A stretch of 64,000 bases of DNA from Allobosea sp. CS1GBMeth4 (GCF_900185715.1 NZ_FYAS01000011.1:95281-159280); one strand, 5' to 3'; counted from the stretch's first letter, positions 38,686-47,678 are shown. Program-made: numbers and translations. Notes: generated by a model from the letters alone, not told the origin.

Positions 38686-39873
38686 TTATGAACAGGAGGC
38701 GGGAACGGTCTGGAGCGCTACCCGCCCGCGCTTGTCGAGGCGCAGGCTGATCAGCGCCAGCGCGAGGCTCGCCAGCGGCACCAGGGCGGCGACCCAGGTC
38801 ACCGCGGCGAGCCCCGGCCCATGGTCGATGGTGACGCCGCCGAGCCAGGCGCCGAGGGCATTGCCGAGATTGAAGGCGGCGATGTTGAGGCTTGAGGCGA
38901 GGTTGCGCCCGGCGGGGCCGGCCTTGTCGAGCACGCGCATCTGCAAGGGCGCGACGGTGGCGAAGGCGGCGGCGCCGATCAGGCCGACGAAGATCGTGAC
39001 CGCGACCGGCGAGCGCAGCGTCGCCGTCATGGCGAAGAGGACGATCGACAGGGCGGCGGTGGTCGCGAGCAGGGCGACGGGCAGGTTGCGGTCGGCGAGC
39101 TTGCCGCCGAGCATGTTGCCGACGATGAGGCCGAGGCCGAACAGCAGCAGGATCGGCGAGACCGCCTCCTGCGGAAAGCCGGTGATCTCGACCAGGATCG
39201 GCTGGATATAGGTGAAGACCGCAAAGACGCCGCCGAAGCCGAGCACGGTCATGGCGAGGCCGAGCAGGACCTGCGGGTCGGTGAGCGTCGCGAGTTCCCG
39301 ACGCAGCGGGGCGACCTCCACGGCGCCTCTGTCGGCCGGGACGAAGCGGGCCAGCACCAGCATGGCGACGACGCCGATCGCGGCGATGGTCCAGAAGGTG
39401 GCGCGCCAGCCGAAATGCAGGCCGAGCCAGGCGCCGGCGGGAACGCCGAGCAGGGTCGCGATTGTGAGGCCGGTGAACATCACGGCGATGGCCGAGGCCT
39501 TCCTGTCCTCGGGGACGAGGCTGGTCGCGACGACCGAGCCGACGCCGAAGAAAGTGCCGTGCGCGAGCGAGGTGACGATGCGGGCCGCCATCAGCAGGCC
39601 GTAGCTCGGCGCCAGCGCGCAGGCGATGTTGCCGAGGGTGAAGATGGCCATCAGCAGGATCAGCACCTGCTTGCGCGGCAGCTTGCGGGTGGCGAGCGTG
39701 AGCACGGGCGCGCCGACGAAGACGCCGAGCGCATAGCCGGAAATCAGGAGACCGGCCGTCGCGACCGAGACCTGCAGGTCGCCGGCGACCTGCAGCAACA
39801 GGCCCATGATGACGAATTCGGTGGTGCCGATGCCGAAGGCACCGGCGGTGAGGGCATAGACGGCAATGGGCAT
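38686..39873 (-). CDS. MFS transporter, AraJ/drug-efflux-like
   Basis: 395-residue major facilitator with about 12 hydrophobic segments. The opening MPIAVYALTAGAFGIGTTEF and the loop motif ATRKLPRKQVLILLM (motif A region) are typical of the AraJ/YdhP group of sugar or drug exporters. ATG 39873 is chosen over an upstream Met because the first helix begins there; a perfect inverted repeat (39874-39904) abuts this start codon. The LysR gene diverges 98 bp away and is its probable regulator. Substrate unknown. Confidence 0.88.
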   Translation of the reverse strand: MPIAVYALTAGAFGIGTTEFVIMGLLLQVAGDLQVSVATAGLLISGYALGVFVGAPVLTLATRKLPRKQVLILLMAIFTLGNIACALAPSYGLLMAARIVTSLAHGTFFGVGSVVATSLVPEDRKASAIAVMFTGLTIATLLGVPAGAWLGLHFGWRATFWTIAAIGVVAMLVLARFVPADRGAVEVAPLRRELATLTDPQVLLGLAMTVLGFGGVFAVFTYIQPILVEITGFPQEAVSPILLLFGLGLIVGNMLGGKLADRNLPVALLATTAALSIVLFAMTATLRSPVAVTIFVGLIGAAAFATVAPLQMRVLDKAGPAGRNLASSLNIAAFNLGNALGAWLGGVTIDHGPGLAAVTWVAALVPLASLALALISLRLDKRGRVALQTVPASCS

Positions 39874-39904
39874 GGCAGGCTCCGCGCCAGAGGTGGAGCC
39901 TGCC
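39874..39904. promoter_or_regulatory. Inverted repeat at the MFS start, possible operator
   Basis: GGCAGGCTCC (39874-39883) and GGAGCCTGCC (39895-39904) are perfect 10-bp inverted arms 11 bp apart, directly touching the MFS start codon in the divergent MFS-LysR gap. As DNA it could be a regulator site; as RNA it would place the ribosome-binding region of the MFS mRNA in a stem. Which applies cannot be told from sequence. Confidence 0.45.
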
Positions 39905-39971
39905 AGATGGTGCAATGCAGCGGATTGAACTAGAATGCCGTCCGTAACATCACTTGTGACTTGAGTTCACC

Positions 39972-40886
39972 ATGGCAGCCCTGCTCAGCAACCGCTCCGG
40001 CGAGATGGAGGTGTTCGCGGCCGTGGTCGAGCGCGGCGGCTTCTCCGCCGCCGCCAAGGTCTTCGGCCTGAGCCCGTCGGCGGTCAGCAAGCTGGTGACG
40101 CGGCTGGAGGCCCGGCTCGGCGCCCGGCTGGTCAACCGCTCGACGCGCAAGCTGCAATTGACCGCGGAGGGCCAGGCCTTCCACCAGCGTTGCGTCACCA
40201 TCCTCTCCGACATCGCCGAGGCGGAATGCGAGGCGGCGGCCGGGCGGGCGCCGCGCGGGCGGGTGCGCGTCAATGCGAACGTCGCCTTCGGCAACCATGT
40301 GCTGCTGCCGCTGGTGCCGGCCTTCCTGGCCGAGCATCCCGAGCTCTCGCTCGATCTCGTCCTGACCGACCAGGTCGTCGATCTGCTGGAGGAGCGGGCC
40401 GACATCGCGATCCGGGTCGCGCCCGGCCCCCTGCGAGGCAACCAGCTGATGGCGCGCAAGATCGGCGAGAGCGGCGTCGCCGTCATCGCGTCGCCCGCTT
40501 ATCTCGCCCGCCATGGCGAGCCGAAGACGCCGGCCGAGCTCGAGAAGCACAATCTGATCGGCTTCAATTTCGCCCGCTCGGTCGAGGGCTGGCCCTTCCG
40601 AGTCGACGGCGAGCTGACCTCGGTCGCAGCGGTCGGCAATCTTCTGGTCGGCGATGGCGAGATCGCGCGCCAGCTCGCCGTCGCCGGCATCGGCCTCGCA
40701 AGGCTCGGGCGCTTCCATGTCGAGGCCGAGATCGCCGCAGGCCGGCTCGTCACGGTGCTCGACGACTTCAACCCCGGCGACACCGAGGCGATCCACGCCG
40801 TCTATCTCGGGCAGGGCGGCTTCGTGCCGGCACGGATGCGCGCCTTCATCGATTTCCTGGCACGGAATGTGAAGATCCGGGCCTGA
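39972..40886 (+). CDS. LysR family transcriptional regulator
   Basis: 304 residues: winged HTH at 1-65 (RSGEMEVFAAVVERGGFSAA, AAKVFGLSPSAVSKLVTRLE) and a LysR substrate-binding domain at about 90-295 (GRVRVNANVAFGNHVLLPLV onward). It resembles the CrgA/AaeR-like group that often governs exporters or oxidoreductases. It is divergently transcribed from the MFS gene with only 98 bp between starts, the classic LysR arrangement, so the MFS-aldo/keto reductase pair is the likely target. Effector unknown. Confidence 0.93.
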   Translation: MAALLSNRSGEMEVFAAVVERGGFSAAAKVFGLSPSAVSKLVTRLEARLGARLVNRSTRKLQLTAEGQAFHQRCVTILSDIAEAECEAAAGRAPRGRVRVNANVAFGNHVLLPLVPAFLAEHPELSLDLVLTDQVVDLLEERADIAIRVAPGPLRGNQLMARKIGESGVAVIASPAYLARHGEPKTPAELEKHNLIGFNFARSVEGWPFRVDGELTSVAAVGNLLVGDGEIARQLAVAGIGLARLGRFHVEAEIAAGRLVTVLDDFNPGDTEAIHAVYLGQGGFVPARMRAFIDFLARNVKIRA

Positions 40887-40897
40887 GCTTATCCGCT

Positions 40898-41108
40898 GTC
40901 ATTCCGGGGCAGGCCGGAGGCCTGAGCCCGGAAACCATGAACACCGCTGTTTCCGTCATGGTCGGGCTTGTCCCGACCATCCACGTCTTCCTTCGCGCAA
41001 TGCGGTGTTCAAGACATGGATGCTCGCCACAAGGGCGAGCATGACGAACTGGAACAGCGTCGTGGTCATGGGTTCCGAGCTCGCCGCTTTGCGGCGCCCT
41101 GGAATGAC
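40898..41108. repeat. Composite nested repeat between convergent genes
   Basis: Outer arms GTCATTCC (40898-40905) and GGAATGAC (41101-41108) enclose a second element bounded by CGTCATG (40954-40960) and CATGACG (41040-41046). The inner element holds two strong hairpins: ATGGTCGGG/CCCGACCAT (40958-40980) and ATGCTCGCC/GGCGAGCAT (41020-41042). It looks like one palindromic element inserted into another. It fills the 232-bp space between the LysR and ABC ATPase stops and may serve as a bidirectional terminator. Confidence 0.72.
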
Positions 41109-41118
41109 GGATGAAGCC

Positions 41119-41913
41119 TCAGCTCAGCAGCAGGCTGTCGTCGGAGAGCTCCTCGCCGCGGACCTGCTTGAACAGGCGTAAGAGGTCCGGCACGTCCATC
41201 GCCTTGCGGCGCTCGCCGGCGATGTCGAAGACGATCTTGCCCTCGTGCAGCATCACGGTGCGGCTGCCATGGTCGAGCGCGTCGCGCATCGAATGGGTGA
41301 CCATCAGCGCGGTCAGCTTCTGTTCCTCGACGATGCGCCGGGTCAGGTCGAGCACGAAGGCCGCCGTGCGCGGGTCGAGCGCGGCGGTATGCTCGTCGAG
41401 CAGCAGGGTCCTGGTGCCCGCCAGCGTCGACATCAAGAGGCTGACCGCCTGGCGCTGCCCGCCCGATAGCAGGCCCATGGAATCGCCGAGACGGTTCTCG
41501 AGGCCGAGCCCCAGCATCGCCAGCCTGTCCCGAAACAGGGCCCGACGTGGCTTGTCGAGCGCTGCGCCGAGGCCGCGGGCGCGGCCGCGCGCCTGCGCCA
41601 GCGCCATGTTCTCCTCGATGGTCAGGCGCTCGCAGGTACCGGCCATCGGGTCCTGGAAGACGCGCGCGATCAGGCTGGCCCGCTTCGGCGTCGGCCAGCG
41701 GGTCACGTCGATACCGTCGACTTCGACCGTGCCGCGCTCGGCCCTCGCGTCGCCGCTGAGGACGTTGAGCAGGGTCGACTTGCCGGCGCCGTTCGAGCCG
41801 ATGACGGTGATGAACTCGCCGTCGGCGACGCTCAGATCGAGGCCGCGCAGCGCCCGGTTCTCCAGCGGCGTGCCGCGGCCGAAAGTGACATGGACGTCCC
41901 GGACGCTGATCAT
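41119..41913 (-). CDS. ABC transporter ATP-binding protein
   Basis: 264-residue ATPase. Walker A GSNGAGKST at 39-47, signature LSGGQ at 149-153, Walker B LLLDEH at 170-175 and the H-loop His207 are intact. It powers the importer formed with the next two upstream genes. The overall type (one ATPase, a LivH-like permease and a PF04392 binding protein) matches the uncharacterised TrpXYZ-like importers. It overlaps the permease gene by 4 bp, so the operon order is binding protein, permease, ATPase. Substrate is inferred, not shown; proximity to trpE suggests an aromatic amino acid. Confidence 0.9.
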   Translation of the reverse strand: MISVRDVHVTFGRGTPLENRALRGLDLSVADGEFITVIGSNGAGKSTLLNVLSGDARAERGTVEVDGIDVTRWPTPKRASLIARVFQDPMAGTCERLTIEENMALAQARGRARGLGAALDKPRRALFRDRLAMLGLGLENRLGDSMGLLSGGQRQAVSLLMSTLAGTRTLLLDEHTAALDPRTAAFVLDLTRRIVEEQKLTALMVTHSMRDALDHGSRTVMLHEGKIVFDIAGERRKAMDVPDLLRLFKQVRGEELSDDSLLLS

Positions 41914-42833
41914 GGTGCGCTCCGCCTGAAGATTCCGCGCAGCGGATTGGCGACGCTCGGCAGCATGAGCGCGATGCCGACCAGCACGGCCGTGACGAGG
42001 TTGAGGTCCGAAGCGCGCAGCCCGAGCCAGCCGGCATTCAGGGCCAGCGCGATGGCGAGCCGGTAGGCGATGGCACCGATCAGGCAGGAGAACACGGCGA
42101 CGACGATCGAGCGCGAGCGGAAGATCGTTTCGCCGAGGATGACGGCGGCGAGGCCGGCGATGATGGTGCCGGTGCCGATGCTGACATCGGCGAAGCCGGC
42201 CGTCTGCGCGAACAGGGCGCCGGCGAGCGCGACGAGGCCGTTGGAGAGGGCGACGCCGACATAGATGTGCATGTCGGTGCGGATGCCCTGCGCCCGCGCC
42301 ATGCGCGGATTGGCGCCGGTCGCGCGCATGGCGAGGCCGAACTCGGTCTTGAGGAAACGGGCGAGCAGGGCGCCGATCACGACGACGATGATCAGCAAGG
42401 CGAGCACGCGCAGGGTCGGGCGGCCGGGCAGCCCGAGGGCGGCGACGAGCGGATTCAGCCAGGCGAAGAGGTCGATCACCGTCGGCCGGTTCATCAGCGG
42501 GATGTTGGGCACGCCCATCACCCGCAGATTGATCGAGAACAGCGCGGTCATCGTGAGGATGCCGGCGAGGAGATGCAGGATGGCGAAGCGGATGTTGAGC
42601 CAGGCGGTGACGGTGCCGGCGAGGCAGCCGGCGACGATCGCCGCCAGCGTGGCGAAGACGGGGTTGACGCCGCCCGCGATCATCGCCGCCGCGACGGCGG
42701 CGCCGAGCGGCAAGGTGCCGTCGACCGTGAGGTCGGGAAAGTCGAGCACGCGGAAGGTGATGTAGACGCCGAGCGCCACGAGAGCGAACACCAGTCCGAT
42801 CTCGATGGCGCCCAGGGTGGCGATGAGGCTCAT
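41910..42833 (-). CDS. ABC transporter permease (LivH-like)
   Basis: 307-residue inner-membrane permease of the BPD_transp_2 family with about eight to nine hydrophobic segments. It opens with LIATLGAIEIGLVFALVALG and VYITFRVLDFPDLTVDGTLP, which are typical of permeases paired with PF04392-type binding proteins. The EAA-like cytoplasmic loop lies around AMRATGANPRMARAQGI. It is translated with a 4-bp overlap into the ATPase gene and lies 77 bp after the binding-protein gene. Confidence 0.9.
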   Translation of the reverse strand: MSLIATLGAIEIGLVFALVALGVYITFRVLDFPDLTVDGTLPLGAAVAAAMIAGGVNPVFATLAAIVAGCLAGTVTAWLNIRFAILHLLAGILTMTALFSINLRVMGVPNIPLMNRPTVIDLFAWLNPLVAALGLPGRPTLRVLALLIIVVVIGALLARFLKTEFGLAMRATGANPRMARAQGIRTDMHIYVGVALSNGLVALAGALFAQTAGFADVSIGTGTIIAGLAAVILGETIFRSRSIVVAVFSCLIGAIAYRLAIALALNAGWLGLRASDLNLVTAVLVGIALMLPSVANPLRGIFRRSAP

Positions 42834-42910
42834 CGGTCGCCCTGCTTGTTCTGGTCTGGAATGGGGAGGCGGCCGGTCGCGGCGGTGCGGGACACCGCCG
42901 CGCTGTCAGG

Positions 42911-43885
42911 TCAGTTGATCACCTGCTTGGCGCGGGCCTGCACGGCGGCCGGGATCGTCACGCCCATGGCGGCGGCGGCCTTGGCGTTGACGACGAGATT
43001 GCTGCCGCTGGCGTTCCTGACCGGGATCGTGCCGGGCTTCTCGCCCTTGAGGACGCGCACGACGACCGCGCCGGTCTCGACGCCGACCTGGAAATAGTCG
43101 AAGCCGATCGAGGCGACCGAGCCCTTCTGCACCGACTCGGTGTCGCCGGTGAAGACCGGCAGCTTGTTGTCGGCGCCGACGGCGAGCACGGTGCCGAGCG
43201 CCGAGATGATGGTGTTGTCGGTCGGCAGGTAGATGGCGTCGACCTTGCCGACCAGGTTCTGCGCGGCGGCGGAGACATCGGCGGTGCGGCCGGCCGAAGC
43301 CTCGACGATCTGCAGGTTGCGGGCCGGCGCCAGCGCCTTGACCGCGTTGAGCAGCGCGACGCTGTTGGCCTCGCCGGGATTGTAGACGACGCCGATCTTC
43401 CTGGCGGAGGGGACCAGCTCCTTGATCAGGTCGAACTGGGCTTCCAGCGGCGAGAAATCCGAGATGCCGGTGACGTTGCCGCCGGGCGCCTGGCGGTCCT
43501 TGACGATCTGGGCGGCGACAGGGTCGGTGACGGCGGTGAACACCACGGGAATCGTCTGCGTCGCCGTCACCACCGCCTGGGCGGACGGCGTGGCGATCGC
43601 GACGATCACGTTCGGGTTCTCGCCGGCGAATTTCTGGGCGATCTGCGCCGCCGTCGCCGGCGAGCCCTGCGCCGATTCATAGCGGAAGGTGAGGTTGGCG
43701 CCGTCCTTGTAGCCGGCCTCCTCCAGCGCCTTCCTGACGCCGTCGCGGGCGGCATCGAGCGCCGGGTGCTCGACGATCGCGGTGACGGCGACCGTCACCT
43801 TCTGGGCCTGCTGCGCGAATGCGGCCGTTCCGGCCAGGAGCGCCAGAGCGAGACCGCTGCCGATCGTGGTTGCGCGCAAACGCAT
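42911..43885 (-). CDS. ABC transporter substrate-binding protein (PF04392, TrpX-like)
   Basis: 324-residue periplasmic binding protein. Sec signal peptide MRLRATTIGSGLALALLAGT with cleavage near AFAQQ. The mature domain has the ABC_sub_bind pattern: VTVAVTAIVEHPALDAARDG, then YKDGANLTFRYESAQGSP, VFTAVTDPVAAQIV, KIGVVYNPGEANSVALL and AIYLPTDNTIISAL. The family includes TrpX of Gram-positive tryptophan importers, whose ligand pocket binds aromatic amino acids. Here the gene is 209 bp downstream of trpE on the same strand, supporting but not proving a tryptophan-related ligand. Confidence 0.88.
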   Translation of the reverse strand: MRLRATTIGSGLALALLAGTAAFAQQAQKVTVAVTAIVEHPALDAARDGVRKALEEAGYKDGANLTFRYESAQGSPATAAQIAQKFAGENPNVIVAIATPSAQAVVTATQTIPVVFTAVTDPVAAQIVKDRQAPGGNVTGISDFSPLEAQFDLIKELVPSARKIGVVYNPGEANSVALLNAVKALAPARNLQIVEASAGRTADVSAAAQNLVGKVDAIYLPTDNTIISALGTVLAVGADNKLPVFTGDTESVQKGSVASIGFDYFQVGVETGAVVVRVLKGEKPGTIPVRNASGSNLVVNAKAAAAMGVTIPAAVQARAKQVIN

Positions 43886-44094
43886 GTTTCCCTCTCCATC
43901 GGTTACCGGGCCCTGCCCGGGGCCAGCGTCGACATCCGCGGGCGTCAGGGGCGATCGTGACTGATGCCTTGGCCGTCCCGGGCGAGCTCAGGGCGCGGCG
44001 ATCTCGGCTGCCGCCACTATGCGCGGGCGGATGCGGCGCGCAAGGGAGCAGGCGGCATGCGCCCACGGAGCCTGCGCATGCGAGGCGCGCGGGA

Positions 44095-45609
44095 TCACTG
44101 CCCCCGCCGGCTGCGGGCGGCGAAGCGTACGGCTTCCTCGGCCGCTTTGAACAGCGCCTTGGCCTTGTTGATGCATTCGAGCTGCTCGGAGGCGGGGTTC
44201 GAATCGTAGACGATGCCGGCGCCGGCCTGTACCTGCATGCGGCCGTCCTGGACGACCGCGGTACGCAGGACGATGCAGGTGTCCATCTCGCCATTGGCGC
44301 CGAAATAGCCGATGCAGCCGCCATAGGCGCCGCGCCCGTCCTTCTCCAGCTCGTCGATGATCTCCATGGCGCGCACCTTGGGCGCGCCGGAGACGGTGCC
44401 CGCCGGGAAGCCGGCGGCGAGTGCCGAAAGCGCGTCGTGCTCGCCGGAGATGCGTCCCTCGACGTTCGAGACGATGTGCATCACCTGGCTGTAGCGCTCG
44501 ATGAAGAAGGAATCGGTGACGCCGACGCTGCCGATCTCCGCGACCCGGCCGACATCGTTGCGGCCGAGATCGAGCAGCATCAGGTGCTCGGCCCGCTCCT
44601 TCGGGTCGGCCAGCAGCTCCTCGGCGAGGGCGGCGTCGGCGGCGGGCGTCGCGCCGCGCGGCCGCGTGCCGGCGATGGGCCGGATCGTGACCTTGCCCTC
44701 GCGCAGCCGCACCAGAATCTCGGGACTGGAGCAGACGATCTGAAAGCGCTCGAAATCGAGATAGCAGAGGAAGGGCGCCGGATTGACGCGCCGCAGCGCC
44801 CGGTAGAGCGCGAAGGGCGGCAGCGCGAACGGGGCCTCGAAACGCTGCGAGAGCACGACCTGGAAGATGTCGCCGGCGCGGACATAGTCCTGCGCCTGCG
44901 CGACCATGGCGTGGAACTCGGCCTCGCTGGTGTTGGAGACCGGCTCCGGATGCGGGATGGCGGCGACGTCGATGCCGGCTTCGGCGGGCAGGGGGCCTTC
45001 GAGCGCGGCCACGACCGCGTCGAGCCGCTCCCTGGCCTGCTCATGAGCCACACGGGCCGAAAGGCCGGCCTGCGGGCGCACAGGCGTCACCACGGTGATC
45101 TCGTCGCGGATGGAATCGAACACCACCATCAGCGTCGGCCGCGTCAGGATCGCGTCGGGCACGCCAGGTCCGGTCGCCTTCGGCTCCGGCAGGCGCTCCA
45201 TCAGCCGCACCATGTCGTAGCCGAGATAGCCGAAGACGCCGGCGGCCATCGGCGGCAGGCCGTCGCGATCGGGGATCGCGCTCTCGGCGAGCAGGGCGCG
45301 CAGCGAGTCGAAGGCCGGGCGGGGATCGGCGACGAAGTCCGCCCCCCGCGCCGGCTGGCACAGCGAGGCCTGCCCGCGATGGCAGCGCCAGATCAGGTCC
45401 GGGTCGAGCCCGATCATCGAATAGCGGCCGCGCACGGCGCCGCCCTCGACGGATTCGAGCAGGAAGGCGGGGCCGCGATGGGTCTGGCGCAGCTTGAGGA
45501 AGGCCGCCACCGGCGTCTCGCAATCGCCGACCAGCGAGAGCGTCAGCAATTGCGGCTCGCCCGCCGCGTAGGTGGCGGCGAAACGGGCGAAGTCGGCGGC
45601 CGGATCCAT
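44095..45609 (-). CDS. trpE: Anthranilate synthase component I
   Basis: 504 residues; converts chorismate to anthranilate using ammonia from TrpG. The tryptophan feedback site LLES lies at 50-53 (FLLESVEGGAVRGRYSMIGL), and the C-terminal chorismate-binding domain shows RPIAGTRPRG, LLDLGRNDVGRVAEIG, MHIVSNVEGRI and the GAPKVRAMEIIDELE block. The LLES motif indicates retained feedback inhibition. It is free-standing, not fused to TrpG. It starts 10 bp after the ppiD stop, so no dedicated trp leader or attenuator can stand before it; transcription probably comes from the ppiD promoter. Confidence 0.97.
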   Translation of the reverse strand: MDPAADFARFAATYAAGEPQLLTLSLVGDCETPVAAFLKLRQTHRGPAFLLESVEGGAVRGRYSMIGLDPDLIWRCHRGQASLCQPARGADFVADPRPAFDSLRALLAESAIPDRDGLPPMAAGVFGYLGYDMVRLMERLPEPKATGPGVPDAILTRPTLMVVFDSIRDEITVVTPVRPQAGLSARVAHEQARERLDAVVAALEGPLPAEAGIDVAAIPHPEPVSNTSEAEFHAMVAQAQDYVRAGDIFQVVLSQRFEAPFALPPFALYRALRRVNPAPFLCYLDFERFQIVCSSPEILVRLREGKVTIRPIAGTRPRGATPAADAALAEELLADPKERAEHLMLLDLGRNDVGRVAEIGSVGVTDSFFIERYSQVMHIVSNVEGRISGEHDALSALAAGFPAGTVSGAPKVRAMEIIDELEKDGRGAYGGCIGYFGANGEMDTCIVLRTAVVQDGRMQVQAGAGIVYDSNPASEQLECINKAKALFKAAEEAVRFAARSRRGQ

Positions 45610-45619
45610 GCGCCCGGCT

Positions 45620-47530
45620 TCAGTTCTGGTTGCCGCCGGTGGCATTGCGCAACGCGGCCTGGTTGACGGTGACGCCGAGGTCGCTCTGCAGCTTGGCGAG
45701 ATACTGGGCGAGAAGGTCCTCGCTGATGCTCGACGAGAACACGCGCACGAAATTCTCGGCCTCCTCGGCGGTGCGCACATAGGGGCTGACCGTCGCCGTC
45801 CTGACCTGGAAGACGACCCGCCCGAGGTTCTCGACCGCGGCCGAGCCGGCCTTGCCCGCGGGCGTGCCGAAGACCAGCGAGACGACGTTGCGCGGCAGCG
45901 CCTCGCTCTGGTCCTGGCGGCCGAGCGTCGCATCCTCGAACGCCAGGCCCTGGGCGAAGGCGATCGCGTCGAGCTTCTCGCCGGCGTCGAGCTTCTGCAC
46001 GATCTCGCGGGCCCTGGCCGAGAGGCGGGAGGCGACCTCGTCGGCGCGCCATTGCTTCTCGACCTCGGCCTTGACCTCGTCGAAGCCGCGCTCGCGCGGC
46101 GGATCGATCCTGGTCACGTCGAACCAGACATAGCCGCCATTGTTCGGCAGGCGCACCGCCTCGTTGTCGACGCCGATGTCGGAGCGGAAGACCGCCTGCA
46201 GGGTCGTGTCGCCGCCCGGCAGGGAGGTCTCCTGCGTGCCGTCGGCCTTGCCGAGGCTGGAATCGGCCGGCCCGAACGTCCGCAGCGCCAGGCCGAATTC
46301 CTTGGCGATCTCCGGCAGAGGCTTGGCCGAGGCGCGCTGGTCCTCGATCTTGTCGTGCAGATCGCTCATCTGCTCGGCGGCGCGCGAGACGGCGACATCG
46401 CGGCGAACCTCGTCGGCGACTTCCTCGAAGGCCTTGAGCCGGGCCGGCTCGATCGTCGGGACACGCAGCAGCACCACGCCGAAGCCGCCCTGCACGGGAT
46501 CGCTGACCGCGCCCTGCGCAAGCGCGAAGGCGGCGTCGCGCACGGCCGGGTCGAACAGGCCCTCGCGGGTGAAGGTGCCGAGCGTCAGATCCGCCTCGGC
46601 GACGTTGCGGCTGGCGCCGACCGCCTCGAAGCTCTCGCCGGCGTCGATCCTCGCCTTGGCGGCCCTGGCCTCTTCCATGGAGGGGAAGGCGATCTGCTGG
46701 ACGGTGCGGCGCTCGGGCGAGCCGAAACGCTGGGCCTTGACCTGCTCGTAGCGGGCGCGGGCGTCCGCATCGCTGACCTTGCCGGGATCGGCGAGATTGG
46801 CCGGCGTCAGGACGAGCACGCCGGCCGTGCGGTATTCGGGGGCGCGGAAGGCGGCCTTGCGCTCGTCGAAATATTTGCGCAGTGCCTCCTCGCTCGGAGC
46901 GGCGATCTCGCCGGCGGCGCTGTCGGGCAGGGTGATATAGGCGATCTCGCGCTGCTCATGGCGCAGGCGATGGCCGAGCTCCTGCAGCGCGGCCGGGGCC
47001 GTGACCGCGCCCACCACCATCTCGGCGAGCTCCTGGCGCATCGTCGCGGCGCGCTGTTCGCGCACGAACTGCTGTTCATTCATCCCGATGGCGCGCAGCA
47101 ATTCGTTGAAGCGGGCCGGATCGAACTGGCCGGCTGCGTTCTTCAGGTTCGGATCGTTGAACAGGAGGTTGCGCACCGTCTCGTCTGAGACGGCGAGACC
47201 CATCTTGGCGGCGGTCTGGTCCAGCGTCGCCTCGGTGACGAGACGGGACAGCACCTGCTGATCGAGGCCGAGCGCCCGCGCCAGCTCGGGGCTGATCGGC
47301 CGGCGCTGCCGGCGCGTCTGCTGCTGCACCTCGTTCTGATAGGCTGCGCGCACCTGCTCGAGGCCGATCTCGGTCTTGCCGACGACGGCGACGGCGTTGC
47401 GGCCATAGCCGCGGAAGATGTCGCCGATGCCCCAGATCGCGAAGGAGATGATCAGGAAGCCGAACATCACGGCGATGATGAGCCGGCCGATCAGGCTCTG
47501 TCCCGCCTTGCGGATGCCCTGCATCATCAT
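45620..47530 (-). CDS. ppiD: Periplasmic peptidyl-prolyl isomerase/chaperone PpiD
   Basis: 636-residue membrane-anchored chaperone of the SurA/PpiD type, assisting proteins leaving the Sec translocon. A single N-terminal helix (about 14-36, LIGRLIIAVMFGFLIISFAI) anchors it, then a SurA_N-like domain (AVVGKTEIGLEQVRAAYQNE, through about 200), a parvulin-like rotamase domain around 240-360 and further helical sequence. The start MMMQGIRKAGQSLIGR is standard for alphaproteobacterial PpiD. It is divergent from tpiA (148 bp) with a good promoter upstream, and trpE follows after 10 bp. Confidence 0.93.
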   Translation of the reverse strand: MMMQGIRKAGQSLIGRLIIAVMFGFLIISFAIWGIGDIFRGYGRNAVAVVGKTEIGLEQVRAAYQNEVQQQTRRQRRPISPELARALGLDQQVLSRLVTEATLDQTAAKMGLAVSDETVRNLLFNDPNLKNAAGQFDPARFNELLRAIGMNEQQFVREQRAATMRQELAEMVVGAVTAPAALQELGHRLRHEQREIAYITLPDSAAGEIAAPSEEALRKYFDERKAAFRAPEYRTAGVLVLTPANLADPGKVSDADARARYEQVKAQRFGSPERRTVQQIAFPSMEEARAAKARIDAGESFEAVGASRNVAEADLTLGTFTREGLFDPAVRDAAFALAQGAVSDPVQGGFGVVLLRVPTIEPARLKAFEEVADEVRRDVAVSRAAEQMSDLHDKIEDQRASAKPLPEIAKEFGLALRTFGPADSSLGKADGTQETSLPGGDTTLQAVFRSDIGVDNEAVRLPNNGGYVWFDVTRIDPPRERGFDEVKAEVEKQWRADEVASRLSARAREIVQKLDAGEKLDAIAFAQGLAFEDATLGRQDQSEALPRNVVSLVFGTPAGKAGSAAVENLGRVVFQVRTATVSPYVRTAEEAENFVRVFSSSISEDLLAQYLAKLQSDLGVTVNQAALRNATGGNQN

Positions 47531-47575
47531 GGTCTGGTCTTCCCGTCCTCTCGCGGCCGAACCGCCGCGCGCCGC

Positions 47576-47604
47576 TTATAGGAAGAGCGACGCCCGGCGG
47601 CAAT
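47576..47604 (-). promoter_or_regulatory. ppiD-trpE promoter
   Basis: Minus-strand TTGCCG (47599-47604) and TATAAG (47576-47581) with an exact 17-bp spacer, 46 bp before the ppiD start codon. The hexamers match the alphaproteobacterial housekeeping consensus well. It is the only convincing promoter upstream of trpE as well, because ppiD and trpE are 10 bp apart. Confidence 0.55.
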
Positions 47605-47678
47605 CGCCGCGGTGGGCCTCGATTGCGATCGAGGGACGGCGTTGCTAGAGCGCAGGAGACAAGATCTGGAGAGCAGCC

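Noticed and set aside
43886..44094. Possible tryptophan leader peptide or attenuator between trpE and the ABC operon
   Set aside because: No short frame with tandem Trp codons and no terminator/antiterminator pair could be found on the minus strand.
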